Below, piece after piece: positions 1 through 10,860 of a DNA stretch of 64,000 bases. The DNA is from Euglena gracilis. Its lineage: Eukaryota > Euglenida > Euglenophyceae > Euglenales. Location of the stretch: assembly GCA_039621445.1 (NCBI GenBank), contig CP154956.1:75244192-75308191 (forward strand). The letters run 5' to 3'. The stretch's first letter is position 1. Each line of letters opens with the position of its first letter. The position numbers and the translations under genes were made by a program. The notes beneath the pieces were generated by a model. The model had not been told where the DNA came from. It ran no database searches and saw only the letters and a list, made by a program, of their open reading frames with translations.

Positions 1-3000
1 CTGGGAGGGATCAAACGACTGGAACAAAGCCTGCAGCGTGGCAGAGGATGTCTGGTTCACGCCCTCCATGAAGCCGAGGAGGTAGTACGTGAACCGGTCA
101 ATGATCGGCACCCCAACCTGCAACAGGAGGGGGAGAGGGGTTTGGTGGATGCCCAAACACCGCCGACACCAGAGAAATGTCTTGGTGGAGAAGATGTGAC
201 TGTTGCTGTTGTTTTGGGATGGGGGATCCATTTCCCTTGCTTTTAGCTTGGCTCCAAGCAAGCCACTAGGAGAAAAGGTGAAACAATCTTGCGGAGCTCA
301 GATGGCAAAAGAGACATTGGGACAAGAAACATCAGCAACAGCGTGAGAATGCACCAGATATGATGATTTCCACAATTCCGAAATGCCTTAGGCAAAATCC
401 TTTAGCAATAAAGATTTGGCAGCAAGCTTCTACTTGACCCCCCCCCGGGGGGGGAGGTGAATAGAAGCTCCAGGGGGGTCGAAAACCTTCTTTTTGCGTT
501 ATGAGTAGGGTTAGGGTTAGGAGTTCGGCCTAACTTGAGGCTTAAATATACACCTAACACCCGTCTATAAGTCAGGCCAAAAATTAGGCCGAACTCCTAA
601 CCCTAACCCTATTCCATCCACTACCCATCCAGATCCATAATCCAAAAAAATTAGCGGACCCTCTGGAGCTTCTATTTGCCCCCCCCCTCCCAGGGGCCAA
701 GTGGAAGCTTGCTTCCAAAGAATTATATCCAAGAAACGACATTTCTTTTTGCATTTTTGCATTATTTTAAGAGAATTGGAGACTCACAACCTCATAAGCT
801 CCACAAAAAGAAAACAAAACCTCAATGACTGCTTTTTATATCACAACACACATTTCATATTTTTTGACAGAAAATTGCCAAACTTGTATAATTTCTTTCA
901 AATTAAAATTTTTTTTGAGATGAGTGGATGAGTTTCTGGGGCTCAACAATTGCGCTCGCAACTCCAGCCAAAGATGAACGTTGACCACACACCACACCTC
1001 GGTGTCGGGCAGTAATGAATATGAGCTCTGACCGAGTTTGGCGGAGCCGATCGCGAGCAGGTTCGGTGAATAGAAATGGGCGTGCAGGGTGGCGGCCTCA
1101 CACGTGTCGGACACGAAGAGCAACTCGCGGTACCGCTGCTTTTGGTCAGGGCGGTCCTTTGCCAACTTGTCCCAGTCAGCACCTTCAATGCAACCTCCAC
1201 AGAAAACATTGCCGGAAAATGCCATGGTTTGGCAAAAAATGGTCGAGTTGGGGGGGGGGGGAAATTTCTGGCAACCTCGGACCACCGCCCAACACCCAAA
1301 ATGTCAAAAAAACGGGGTTTTATCGACCCTTTGACCTGTGCACTGCATTGCACTCCCGGACCAGCCACTGGTCGCCCCTGCAGCCTGAAGGACCCGAAGG
1401 GGGTGGCCCTTAACGTAAAAAAAAAAACACTGACCGTCCATTGTGGACCCCCCCTGCTTCTGGTGCATCTGTTCGAACGTGTCCGCCAGGTCCTGGGGAG
1501 GTGGGGGCAGGACTCAGGAGGTACGCTCACACACTGTGGGAAGAGTTTGAGATTGGCGGATTCATGGGAAACGATGCACCCCCACTGAATGGCCGAAATG
1601 CTACGTTGGTTGCCACGAAGATGCATGCTCTGGTCACACTCCAGCAATGGACCCCCCCCAAAGACCCAGGTCATATTTTGGGGGCGGTTTTGGGATGAAC
1701 CCCAAAAGTTAGAGAGTACCAGGATTTTTCTGAAAGACGTCCAGCCGGCTGGCTGGAAAAAAGATGCTAGCTGACCCCCCCCCCCAAAGGAGGTGAGGGT
1801 CCGGGGCGGGGGTCAAACCAAACCATAGATTCACTTAGTGACCACCTTGATGCTTAGTGGCCCCCGGCACCTTTTCCCAGTCCAACCCCACCCACCCACT
1901 TTTTTTTCGAAAACCACCAACCCACGACCCCTCCCCCCGCCCACTCACCCACGCAAAAAATCCCTTGAAAATTTTCTGGACCGGCCTTGGACCAGGCTTA
2001 AGTCCGACCCCCACCTCCAAAGTCCCACCCCCAAAGAGGTCCGAGCCCAAACCCGCACTTACTCTCGAAATCCCCAGGTTGTCACACGGGTTAAATGAAT
2101 CTATGGTCCAGATGGCTCGGCTGGTCCCCAGAAAAAGCTCTAACCCAGCTGGGTTGAAGATTTTCGGCCACCCCCTCAAAAACCCTCCAAGGCGCGCGCC
2201 ATATTGGATTATTTTGACACTTCACTCCAGAAACTACTTGGCTCTTTGGGTGGAAACCTTTTCGGTCTGGGGGTGGGCAGGGATAAACGGGATGGAACCC
2301 TATGGGTGGTATTTGGGGGGGGGGTCGACCCCCCTCCCCAGGAGGTACAGCAATCCCAGAAACCCTATGGGTGGTGGGTGGGGGTCAACCCCCACTCTCC
2401 CTCCACCCCCATCCTGGTGGGTGGGACCCCCCTTCCCCCGCCCGCCACCACCTGCCATCAAATTTCCTTCGGCATCTTCGGCACCAAGAGAATTTTCCCT
2501 TTTGCAAAATGCTATGGTGAGGGGGGTTCGACCAACCCCCGACCTCCCGGTGGGGGGGGGGGGGTGGGTTGGCCCATACCAATTTTTAAAGCGGGTCCAA
2601 CCACTCCCACGAAGGGTGACTTCCAATTCATTTTGTGGTAAATCGTACTATTGCAGTAGAGTAACATATGCATCACATATCCAATTCCAGACCTGTGCAC
2701 TGATCTGGTCTGCATCCGAAAACTTCAGAAACCCATCTCCTCCATGGCCAGTGAGGAAAATGAGGACGTTTGTGCAAGGCGCACGTCCAGAACGTGAACA
2801 ACATTGTCTCTTTGTCCCATCGCCAGAGCCAGGTGGGGTAGACATCCGCCTTCAGGCTTCCGCCGTTGCTGAGGAGTCGCTTGGACGTGGGGACCCCAGG
2901 CGGGTGGCGGTCCAGCAGCAGCCGCAGGAAGTTCTCCACGGTGACGTCGAAGCCCCGGTAGTCCACCTCCACCTGTGTGCCGTACACGTTCGTGGCGTGG

Positions 3001-6000
3001 TCGGGGAAATTGAATACCTGAATGGCAAACGGAAATGGTTTTTTTTGGGAAGGAAATGGTGTTTGGCAATGTGGATGGACGGACGGGCATGTTTGTAAAA
3101 ATTGAAAACACGAGCAAAAAATTGCGCATGAAGATGAAAAAAATCGAAATGCATTTCCCTCCCTGTATGCAGAAAAGAAAAAGACAATTTGGACTTCCGG
3201 GACTTCGGAAAAATTCACCAATAAAGAATAGCATTGGCATTATTTTTATTTGTCGGAATTCTTGAAATTTCACTTTTTCTTAGGCGGCCGGATTCGCACT
3301 TAAGCTTTTTTCGTTTTACTTGCGCACTTGTGCAAATTTACGATTTTTTTGATTCTGCTTTGTTTCGGCTGTGAAGGTCAGGGGGGGGGGTTTGAAAACA
3401 CGTTGACAAGAGAGCACAAAAAATGAACAAAATTCTGATTTTGGCGGTGAGACCCCCGGGACTTTGGCAAAAAATGGGGTTTTTGGGGTGTACCAAAATG
3501 GACTTTGTACGTCGAAACCCCTGGGACCCTGCCGACCCACAGGGAAAAAAACGCAAAAAGGCACCTCAGGAACGGGACCTTTACTGCCCTTGTTGCTCCT
3601 TTTGGCCGTGTCACCGGGTGTGTCCGAGCTGCCGGCGGTATGAGTCCTGTTTGACGGACTGCGTTGCTTGCGGCGCCTTGGTGTGGTGTTTTTGGGCTGT
3701 TTGTTAAAATGCGGGGAGGAGGTGCCGGGGGGTGTGGGTGTGGTGTGACCGAGCCCCTTGACGAGGACGCAGGGGAAGGAAGGCAAGTACGGGGTGTTGG
3801 GCAAGGGATGCGCAGAGGGGAAGAAATGAAGGGAGTAAAGAATGAAGGGAGTAAAGGGGACGGGTGTCTCCCACCCGGCTTATACCCGGGATGCGCAGAA
3901 CCAGTTGTGCGGCAAAGAACCCTGCCAAACACTAGAAGAAAAAAATTGTGTTTATGCGCGCATCAACATGTTTATGTTGATGCGCGCAATTGCGCGCATA
4001 AACATAATTTTTTCCTTCTGGGATTGGGCTTTGGCACCCATGAACTGACGCCGTTGAAAAACGGTGTGACATAGAGGCCCTGACGGTACGGACTGACGGG
4101 CCATCCATTTGGTGAGATTACCACACTGTTTGTCAACGGCACAAGCTTATGGGCGCAAATGCGCGCACCAACAAAATTATGTTTTATGCGCACATTTGCG
4201 CAAATGCGCGCATAAACCATAATTTTTGTTGGTGCGCGCATTTGCGCCCATAAACACAAATAAGAACGGTGTGACGGAAACACAACCGTCAAACACTGAC
4301 AGCAGATGTGGTTCATTTGCGCATTTGCGTGCATCACGTTGTTTGTGGGCGCAAATGCGCAAATAAACTGTATGCAGAAACTGCACAATTTACTATGTTT
4401 ATTTGCGCATTTGCGCCCACAAAACAACGTGATGCGCGCAAATGCGCAAATAAACAACTAATGGAGCAGTTGAAAACGATTGCACTTGGCCCTCTTACTG
4501 TTTCCCTTAGTGGCTTCTGAATGAGTCGAAAGCAAATGGCCACACCGTCTCATCCAGTATATGGTGTTATTGTGCCGTTTTTTTTACCATTGACAGGTCC
4601 CACAAAAGATGGAGACATAGGATCTCCAGAAGGTGGGTGCATAGCCACCCAGTAATGGTACACGTCCACTGGCCCCAATTTTCTAAGGGTCCTGCCGCTG
4701 ACCTGCGGCCTGGGCTCCGCTGCTAAAGCCCCATCAGCTGCTGATGCTTCAGCACCCAACAGGCCAGCATCCACTTCCCCGGTGCAACGACACCCACCAC
4801 AGCGACCGCGTTATACCCCGCAACCGGGGTGTAAGACTGGGGGGACGACGTGGTGCCAGTGCATGGCAACCAGCAGCCGGAGAGAGATAGCCCTCAAGCA
4901 CCCATTCCTTTGGATGCAAGGAAGTGGTGAACCTTTACCACTGCATTGGGTGCATCAAAGCGGTGGGACCCACTCCCCCCAAATTATGCACAAAAACCGG
5001 TGTTTTTTTTAACGTTTTTCAAGGGAAAAATGGCAAAGAAAACCGTAAAACGGACTCCGGCCCGACACGTCCCGGGAATTTCAGGTGCCAAATTTTGTCT
5101 TCTTGTAACGCAGTCTTGTTGCAGAAAAGGTGTCCAACAGTCACAGGTAGTTTGCACGTCATCAATTCATTTCGTTTAACTGCCAAACGGATGACGCCAA
5201 AAAACAGGTCGTGTGGGCCGGGTAACAGCAGTGCAAATGTACACACGTGAGACAGGCAAATTTTGGCCAGTCAAATGCCGTGTTCCAGCGAACACTCTAC
5301 ACCACCTCTCACCACAAATTTCATCAGCATGTAATTGTGGTGCAAATCATTGGTTGGCGTGAGGAATTGCGTTGTGTTGGTGCGTGCATCTGCGCAAATA
5401 AACACAACTTTGTTTGTGTGCTCTAAGGCTCCTACAAACACATCATTTTGAAGCGGTGTATAAAGTGTTTGTTTGCGCATTTGCACAAATGCGCGCACAA
5501 ACGTAATTATGTTTATTTGCGCAACTGCGCGCACCAACATGTCCATCACGTTTTTAAACCTCGTAGGGTCATGGTCCTCATTGGTGTCTTTTAACATAGA
5601 AAGCAAAAGTACATGTTTGTGGGCGCATTTGCGCAAATAAACATAAACGTGTTGGTGTGCGCATTTGCGCAAATGCGCACACCACCAAATGTGTTGGTGC
5701 GCGCATTTGCGCCCACCAACACGTCATTTTATCATCACCGGTTTACGTTTTATTTGCGCAAATGCGCCCATAAACACAATTGTTTTTATTTGCGTAATTG
5801 CGCGCATAAACACACATCAATTGCGTGACGGCTGCCTCACATAGTCTGTGTGCCTGTGGTGGTGTGATCTAATGAGGCCCCGTGTGTTCTCACCGGTGGA
5901 GGTAGTATCACAGCCAGTTCAGCCAGCACGTCAGCACCGTTTCCAAGTATCGTCACAAGGGGTGTGTGCCTCTCTCCCGTTTGATGTACAACAGCATCAG

Positions 6001-9000
6001 TCTCACCCCCAGCCCTATTCACGTCACCTGGTAAGCAGCATGCACACCAGACCACTGGTGGGTGTAACGGTTCTTAAACCGTGTTCTGGGTGTCAGGGTA
6101 CAGGGTCCCAGGGGTTACAAAAAAATGGTACATTTGCGCAATTGCGCGCATCCAAAGGAAAAAAGCTTAAATGCGAATCCGGCCGCCTAAGTTTTTCTCA
6201 CTCTCCTTTCCATTTTTTGCTACTCTTTGGAAAATGGTCCCCGCTCAATCTTCATTGAGGTTCCTGAAATTGACAATTTCAACTATGTGAACTAGAGACC
6301 AGCTCCAATTTATGACATTTAGCTGACCCTCCACCGGTGGCCAACCAGAACCAAAAATGGTGGGTGGTCATGGACAAATGGGGTTGTGTCCCTGTAACTG
6401 TGCCAGCAGGATGATTGTTTTTGACGATGTATTTGGTTTATTGTCAGCTTTTCCTGGTCGGTCAGTGGTTGGGTCTGTCGGTCGCTTTCTCTGATTTTTT
6501 TTGATAAATTAGTCCCCGAAGCGCACTTTTGGCTATTTCTTGCGGAGCTGGGTGACTCTGACACATCCTATACAATGGAATGGATACTTTTAAATCTTTT
6601 TGAAACTTACAATTACTGTGACATTTGCTTTTGCCTTTTCTTTGATCAATCATCCAAAAGCATTTTCTTTCAGCAGGGGGTCCTTTTTCCCAACCAGTCG
6701 ATTGGACCACCCTCTCCTGTCTCCTGGGCCCACATCAAAATTAGACAGGAAGGAGCTTGTTCAAAATAAAATAAAAATGTTGTCGCCGACCGAGCCCGGA
6801 TGTGGGATGTTAGATAGCCCACCAAATTTTATTTTGGGGTGGGGGAAAACATGGCTCCACAAAAAAAATCAAGTGAAACCGCCTGAGCCTTTTCAAATTC
6901 GTTTCTGTTCTCAAGGTAAGAAATGCTATTGAATATTAAAGAATTTGTGGTTGGGAGCACCTGAGCAGGATGTATGTTTCGAGGGTTCTTGACAGGAAAA
7001 GAATGCCACAAAAGTATTGTTATTCTTTGCAACTGCAACAAGATGAAGACATTCTTTAATTCATTTTCAATGGCATACGGCCCACCTCCAATTAGAAGCC
7101 CCCCCCCCCGGGTTTCCCGACAAAATCTAAATAACAGCCCCCCCCCCCCCCACCAGGGCGGTCCAGTGCATTCCACCGAAAATAGACCAAAATGGAGGGA
7201 AACCGTGTGATGCCTGGCCAAGAATAGGTGCACCCTGGGGGGGAATCGATGTCTGGCATCCTTGGTCCATTGGCCATTCACCCAGAAACATCTAAAATCC
7301 CGGGTTTCGACGGTTTTTTTGAATTCCATTGCCTCTTTATTGACTCGACCATGATTGCCATTGGGTCACTGAAGAAGAAAAAAAATCAGAGACAGCGTAA
7401 TCCATCACCCTCCCCCAAGCATTCGCACGTAAAATTCCATCACAACAATAAACGATGGCCTTTTGTCCACATATAGACATATATGGATGCTTGTCTTGCC
7501 CAAATAATATTGCAGGGAACAAAAGCCAAAAGGATCAATCCAAAACCCATATCCCCTCTCAAGCCCCCAATGAAAACCAAAATCATTGTCTGGACGGTCT
7601 GGACTGGGGACGTTCATTGGGAATGGGTCGTATGGCCATGCTGCAAAAAGTGACAAACTGGACGAGTACGGACACCCCTTGTTTATTGGGCAAGGAGCTT
7701 CATTGGACATGGAGGGGACCATGCAAGCAAAATTCGCCCCCCCCCCACACCGCATAGCACAACAATCAAATTCTTTTCCTGATTGCATGCCACGTCATCA
7801 GAGAGCAGCAAGAGAATCCGTTCATCCGGAAGCCCCAGCCGTTTCACCGTGCGATACACCGAAAGGGCATTGGCAGTGTGTCGATAGTTGGGCCATGCCA
7901 CTAGACGTGAGCAATGGAAACTAAGACAATAAAAGCCAGATGCTAAAGCCCAGCTACCATCACCTGGGGATTATCCACAAAGCAACTGGGGATTTATCTT
8001 AAGTTTTTCTTCAAATTCAAACAGGAGAAACAAAAGATTCCAGAATTGCTGTTAAACACCTAATTCTGGATACAAGCAAAAACATCTTTTAATTTGATGC
8101 ATATGTATGGCATGGCTAATACACCTAGTGGCAGAGCGAACCAATACCTCGACGTGGCTACAATGACAGCCCAATTATTGGTGTGCAAGGGGTCAGAAAA
8201 TAGCTGTGGACGGTGGCGGTTTTTTCAGGTTGAATTTAAAATCTGGAAACAGGGTATATTCATTTTTATTATCTTTGACGTTGCATTGACATTCATTGGG
8301 AAAAAATCAAACTGTGCAAAAGCTTTAGTGAGCATTGGATTCTGAATTGTTTCTGCATTCAATAAAACATAGCATCAAGACACCAGCGAAGCTTCTTTAA
8401 GACTCTTGGGAGAGGGGGGATCCCCACCCAAAAATTATTTGTCGGAGCTTCGAGGGGCGTTTCCCAAAAAAAAATTTCGGCGCTTCCCAGCAATCCAAAC
8501 CCGGGCCTCTGGCCCGGGACCCCCCAGGTGCAGTCTTCTGACTTAAAAATCAGCCTGACATTAGTGCCAGTTTTGAAAAAGTGCCATAAACATGAAGAAA
8601 CCCAACGTTTGGCAAATCTAGTCATTCTTAAATGCTGCACTGGATCATTTAGAATTCCGGATACCACTACCAGATACTACCCATCCCATCCCCGGAACCC
8701 TTTGTGGTTGGGGGACCTTTGCCCCCTGAACGAATTCCCATTCCCCAACCTGGAACAGCCCCCCCAAAAAGCACAAAATTTAGCAACTTTGTTCAAGTGT
8801 GTGTTGAACAACATCAATTTGAGAAAAATGTCTTTCCCAAAAATCGAAAACCTCGTTTGATGTGCTTTCTTTTGCTTCCTTCTTTACAGTGGATGGTGGG
8901 CACTGGGACCAGGGCGGGGTACGTATGGGACACCTGCGGCGGGGAAGGGTCGGTTGGCCGGGGGGGGGGGGGGGGCGTCTTTGATGCCGTGGGCGATCTG

Positions 9001-9449
9001 TGGGGGGGGGGTGCGAAAAAAAGCAAAACTGCCTAATCACAATATAATCTGCCCACCAGTTGTTCCCATCACCCGTGGGAATGGAACAACTGTGTGGGGG
9101 GGGGGGCACAGACCACTTGTGGGGCACATGGTGTGTTCCATGTGTTGCCTGAAAACGATTCTGTCAAATATCCTTTGTCCTCGTAGTATTCTAAGCAATC
9201 TTGGTATATCAAAAATCAACCAGCTGCTGCAAAGGGGAAATAGAGAGTGGGGTGGGGACAATGAGATTTGTTTCCCACCCCTGACAGAAGAAAGGGCTCA
9301 ATTTGGCTCTCATTTGCGAAGCGTCATCACAGGGGCCACAATCCCTTCTCACAAGCAAAGCCACCACAAGGACGCGAATAGCTTGGGGTTTGGAAAGCTG
9401 TCACAAGCAATGCGGGCAGCAACACTAACAGCAATAACCACCTTTGCAT
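1..9449 (-). CDS. PIGK: GPI-anchor transamidase catalytic subunit GPI8/PIGK (3' end off window)
   Basis: This peptidase C13-family enzyme cleaves the C-terminal GPI signal in the ER lumen and transfers the protein to the GPI anchor. Exons in order: 9369-9449, 8138-8206, about 7764-7889, 2856-3017, 2701-2770, 998-1194 and 1-117. Exon 1 encodes a clear signal peptide ([18 protein letters not shown]). Then follow [27 protein letters not shown], the [13 protein letters not shown] block, [11 protein letters not shown] with the catalytic His, [18 protein letters not shown] with the catalytic Cys, and [12 protein letters not shown]. All match the human and yeast family order that I know. The later part, including the luminal tail and membrane helix, lies beyond base 1. 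The junction between exons 3 and 4 is unresolved: the expected ACNPRNPxPG region may be completed by KPFPFAIQ just upstream of 3017. Introns are a mixture of conventional and nonconventional types. Family assignment is very secure; exact junctions are inferred. Confidence 0.95.
118..997 (-). other. PIGK intron 6, conventional GT-AG
   Basis: Donor GAG|GTGTGG, pyrimidine tract and acceptor TGTTGCAG|GTTGGG join DTE to VGVPIIDRF, as in yeast VEIGVAVIDRF. It contains the foldback element at 418-716. Confidence 0.85.
418..716. repeat. Foldback element, family A copy 1
   Basis: The two halves are near-complete inverted repeats, from GGCAGCAAGCTTCTACTTG to CAAGTGGAAGCTTGCTTCC. Internal telomere-like TTAGGGTTAGG and CCTAACCCTAA blocks lie on opposite arms. 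A second copy lies at 19613-19862. Confidence 0.85.
1195..2700 (-). other. PIGK intron 5, GT-AG intron that also has a terminal stem
   Basis: The intron runs from GTGCACAG to CTGTGGAG. It keeps phase (A|GT, Ser), and its ends also pair (CACAG/CTGTG). This looks like an intermediate between the two intron classes. It contains one copy of the B-family repeat and C-rich low-complexity sequence. Confidence 0.7.
1822..2106. repeat. Short TIR element, family B copy 1
   Basis: Ends ACCATAGATTCACTTA and the inverted CCATAGATTCATTTA form terminal inverted repeats. The interior (CCCACCCACCCACTT, TCGAAAACC) is shared with 14853-15071. No target duplication is obvious, which suggests an older copy. Confidence 0.75.
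2771..2855 (-). other. PIGK intron 4, 85-nt nonconventional intron
   Basis: AAGGCG (+4..+9) faces CGCCTT (-11..-6), with further imperfect pairing inside (GATGTC/GACGTG). Excision gives [20 protein letters not shown], aligned with human KRLLSDDRS|NILIYMTGHGG without a gap. The frame on either side differs, so an intron is required here. Confidence 0.85.
3018..7763 (-). other. PIGK intron 3 (ends uncertain) carrying a 2.9-kb TIR element
   Basis: The 3' boundary is either CATTCAG before VFNF (3017) or somewhat upstream, because KPFPFAIQ reads in frame into VFNF. The 5' boundary lies between 7764 and 7782. Most of the interior is the inverted-repeat element at 3279-6191. No other gene is visible inside. 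Confidence 0.5.
3279..6191. mobile_element. 2.9-kb TIR element, family C member 1
   Basis: The ends carry a roughly 33-bp terminal inverted repeat starting CTTAGGCGGCCGGATTCGCA, flanked by TTTTT on both sides (possible 5-bp target duplication). The interior is packed with dyads of the type TTTGCGCAAATGCGC next to AAACA/TGTTT, most densely at 4140-4450, 5385-5530 and 5600-5820. It holds only short reading frames and no transposase I recognise, so it is probably non-autonomous. It lies within PIGK intron 3. Confidence 0.85.
7890..8137 (-). other. PIGK intron 2, nonconventional, 9-bp terminal stem
   Basis: TGCCACTAG (+5..+13) is the exact reverse complement of CTAGTGGCA (-15..-7). Excision yields SRYWF|NYRHTAN, which matches human SRFWF|NYRHVAN residue for residue at the joint. 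A GT-AG alternative exists but would insert six extra residues. Confidence 0.85.
8207..9368 (-). other. PIGK intron 1, nonconventional
   Basis: No GT-AG pair keeps the frame. GGTGGC at +4 faces GCCACC ending at -6. Removing this interval joins the signal-peptide exon to [14 protein letters not shown] in frame. The interior holds C/G-run foldbacks and no recognisable gene. Confidence 0.7.
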
Positions 9450-9467
9450 TGGTGGTCACATCTCCAA

Positions 9468-9483
9468 CTGTGAAAGAAAGGGT
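9468..9483 (-). promoter_or_regulatory. Candidate spliced-leader trans-splice acceptor of PIGK
   Basis: On the minus strand the tract CCCTTTCTTTCACAG ends 18 nt before the PIGK start codon at 9449. A pyrimidine tract plus CAG immediately before the first codon is what a spliced-leader acceptor looks like. That reading depends on the euglenid assignment. Confidence 0.5.
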
Positions 9484-9599
9484 GTGTGGGGCAAGGGGCT
9501 ACAGTGTGAGGATATGCGCAGGTGTGCAATAACACCTGCCAACTTACAAATCGTCGACACGTTTCAATGTTCAATCCCAACCATACTTTTGCTTACCAC

Positions 9600-9840
9600 T
9601 TTGAAAAAGTCAGTCAGTCACTTTTCAAAAACCATTCACCCACTCTACCCCCCCCCCCCGGGGGGTCGGCCACTTTGGCCAAAATCCCCAAAAGTTGGTG
9701 CCTTCGGCGCCAGGTGGCCAGTTTCGGCCATTCATGGACCCCCTCCCTGGGGGGGGGGGGGTCTGGAGCCAAAAACCAGTCAGTCACTCCGAAAAAAGCC
9801 ATCAGTCCCCCCAGGAGGGGGGTCGGACACACCTTGAGCA
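9600..9840. repeat. CCAGTCAGTCACT repeat cluster, copy 1
   Basis: CAGTCAGTCACT motifs flank C-run/G-run foldbacks, TCGGCCACTTTGGCC and a GGCGCC-type hairpin. The same arrangement recurs at 10620-10860 and 47555-47850. Confidence 0.7.
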
Positions 9841-10619
9841 ATAATGAGGCCTAATCCTCCAGCCCAAACAAAGCTCCTGCTGGGGGGGGGGGGGTTGCTG
9901 CAGCGTCCTGTGGACTCCTGGGGACCTGCTGTGGAGCAGCTGGACAACGTGACCAGATTCAGCAAGGTGGCTGATGCTTTGACCCGCACAAAATGCCCCT
10001 CTCCCCAAAGGGTGATTCTTGATTCTTCACCATTATCATTACCGAAATTCTCTAAATTCTCGACATTATCGCCCTGCACAGAATTCTCCTCAAGTCACGG
10101 TTTTTTTGAGGCACCATTCTCCCAAGCCAAAACCATTTGAAAGACCAAATTTAAGAATTGAATTCATTCGGTGGTGAAACTGGTTGGAATTTTGTCCCCA
10201 AAGTTGTCAGCAATTTGACATAGGAGTTGAGTTAGGAAGGGTCACTGCATTGGGCTTCAACAAACCCAACCCCCCCAAATCAAAAAAATGAAAATCAGCA
10301 TGAAATTTCCATCAAATTAAATTTCACCAGCAAATAAAAAAAATGCCGGCCATCCACTTGGTCCGACCCCTCCCAGAGCCACCGACCTTGAAAAAACCTT
10401 TCCGACCCTGTCCCAGCCAGGAGAAGGCTCGTTCGACAGCAAGTCGGCAAAAGCGGCGGCAAGGCAAGCACAAGACTGCTGTGATTTGAAAAACTGTTTT
10501 GTTTTTTGAGGGGAACGTCCTGTCGAGGTCGGGGGGGGGGGGCTGCGATGCGACGGGAACAACGAAAGTAGCGGGCGGGGTGGCGGCAACGGCAGGCCAT
10601 ACCATTTCTGCCCGACCCC

Positions 10620-10860
10620 GTTTCACTGTCAACGAACCAGTCAGTCACTTCCGACCCCTGCCCCCCCCCCCCCGGGGGAATCGGCCACTTTGGCCTATTG
10701 GCCAAAATGGCCGACAAATCAATGGATTTTGGCCAACCCCCCCCAAAAATTCTGGCGCCTTCGGTGGCCAATTTCGGCCATTCTGAAAACTCCAGTCAGT
10801 CATTCATTCCCCTGGGGGGGGGGGGGGGCTGGCATTGGACACACCGTCAGCCATGGTATG
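10620..10860. repeat. CCAGTCAGTCACT repeat cluster, copy 2
   Basis: CCAGTCAGTCACTTCCGACC, a C-run/G-run foldback, TCGGCCACTTTGGCC, GGCGCCTTCGG and CAGTCAGTCATTC occur in the same order as in copy 1. Confidence 0.7.

Noticed and set aside
507-612. TTAGGG/CCCTAA runs as a telomere or chromosome end
   Set aside because: Only two or three units on each arm of a foldback element with genes on both sides, so they are internal.
1857-3098. A 413-codon plus-strand open frame
   Set aside because: It runs antisense through B-family repeat, C-rich intron and two verified PIGK exons. The composition is Pro-rich and repeat-driven.
4140-5820. Regularly recurring palindromes resembling a CRISPR array
   Set aside because: Spacing and unit sequence are irregular, they lie inside a TIR element, and the host is a eukaryote.
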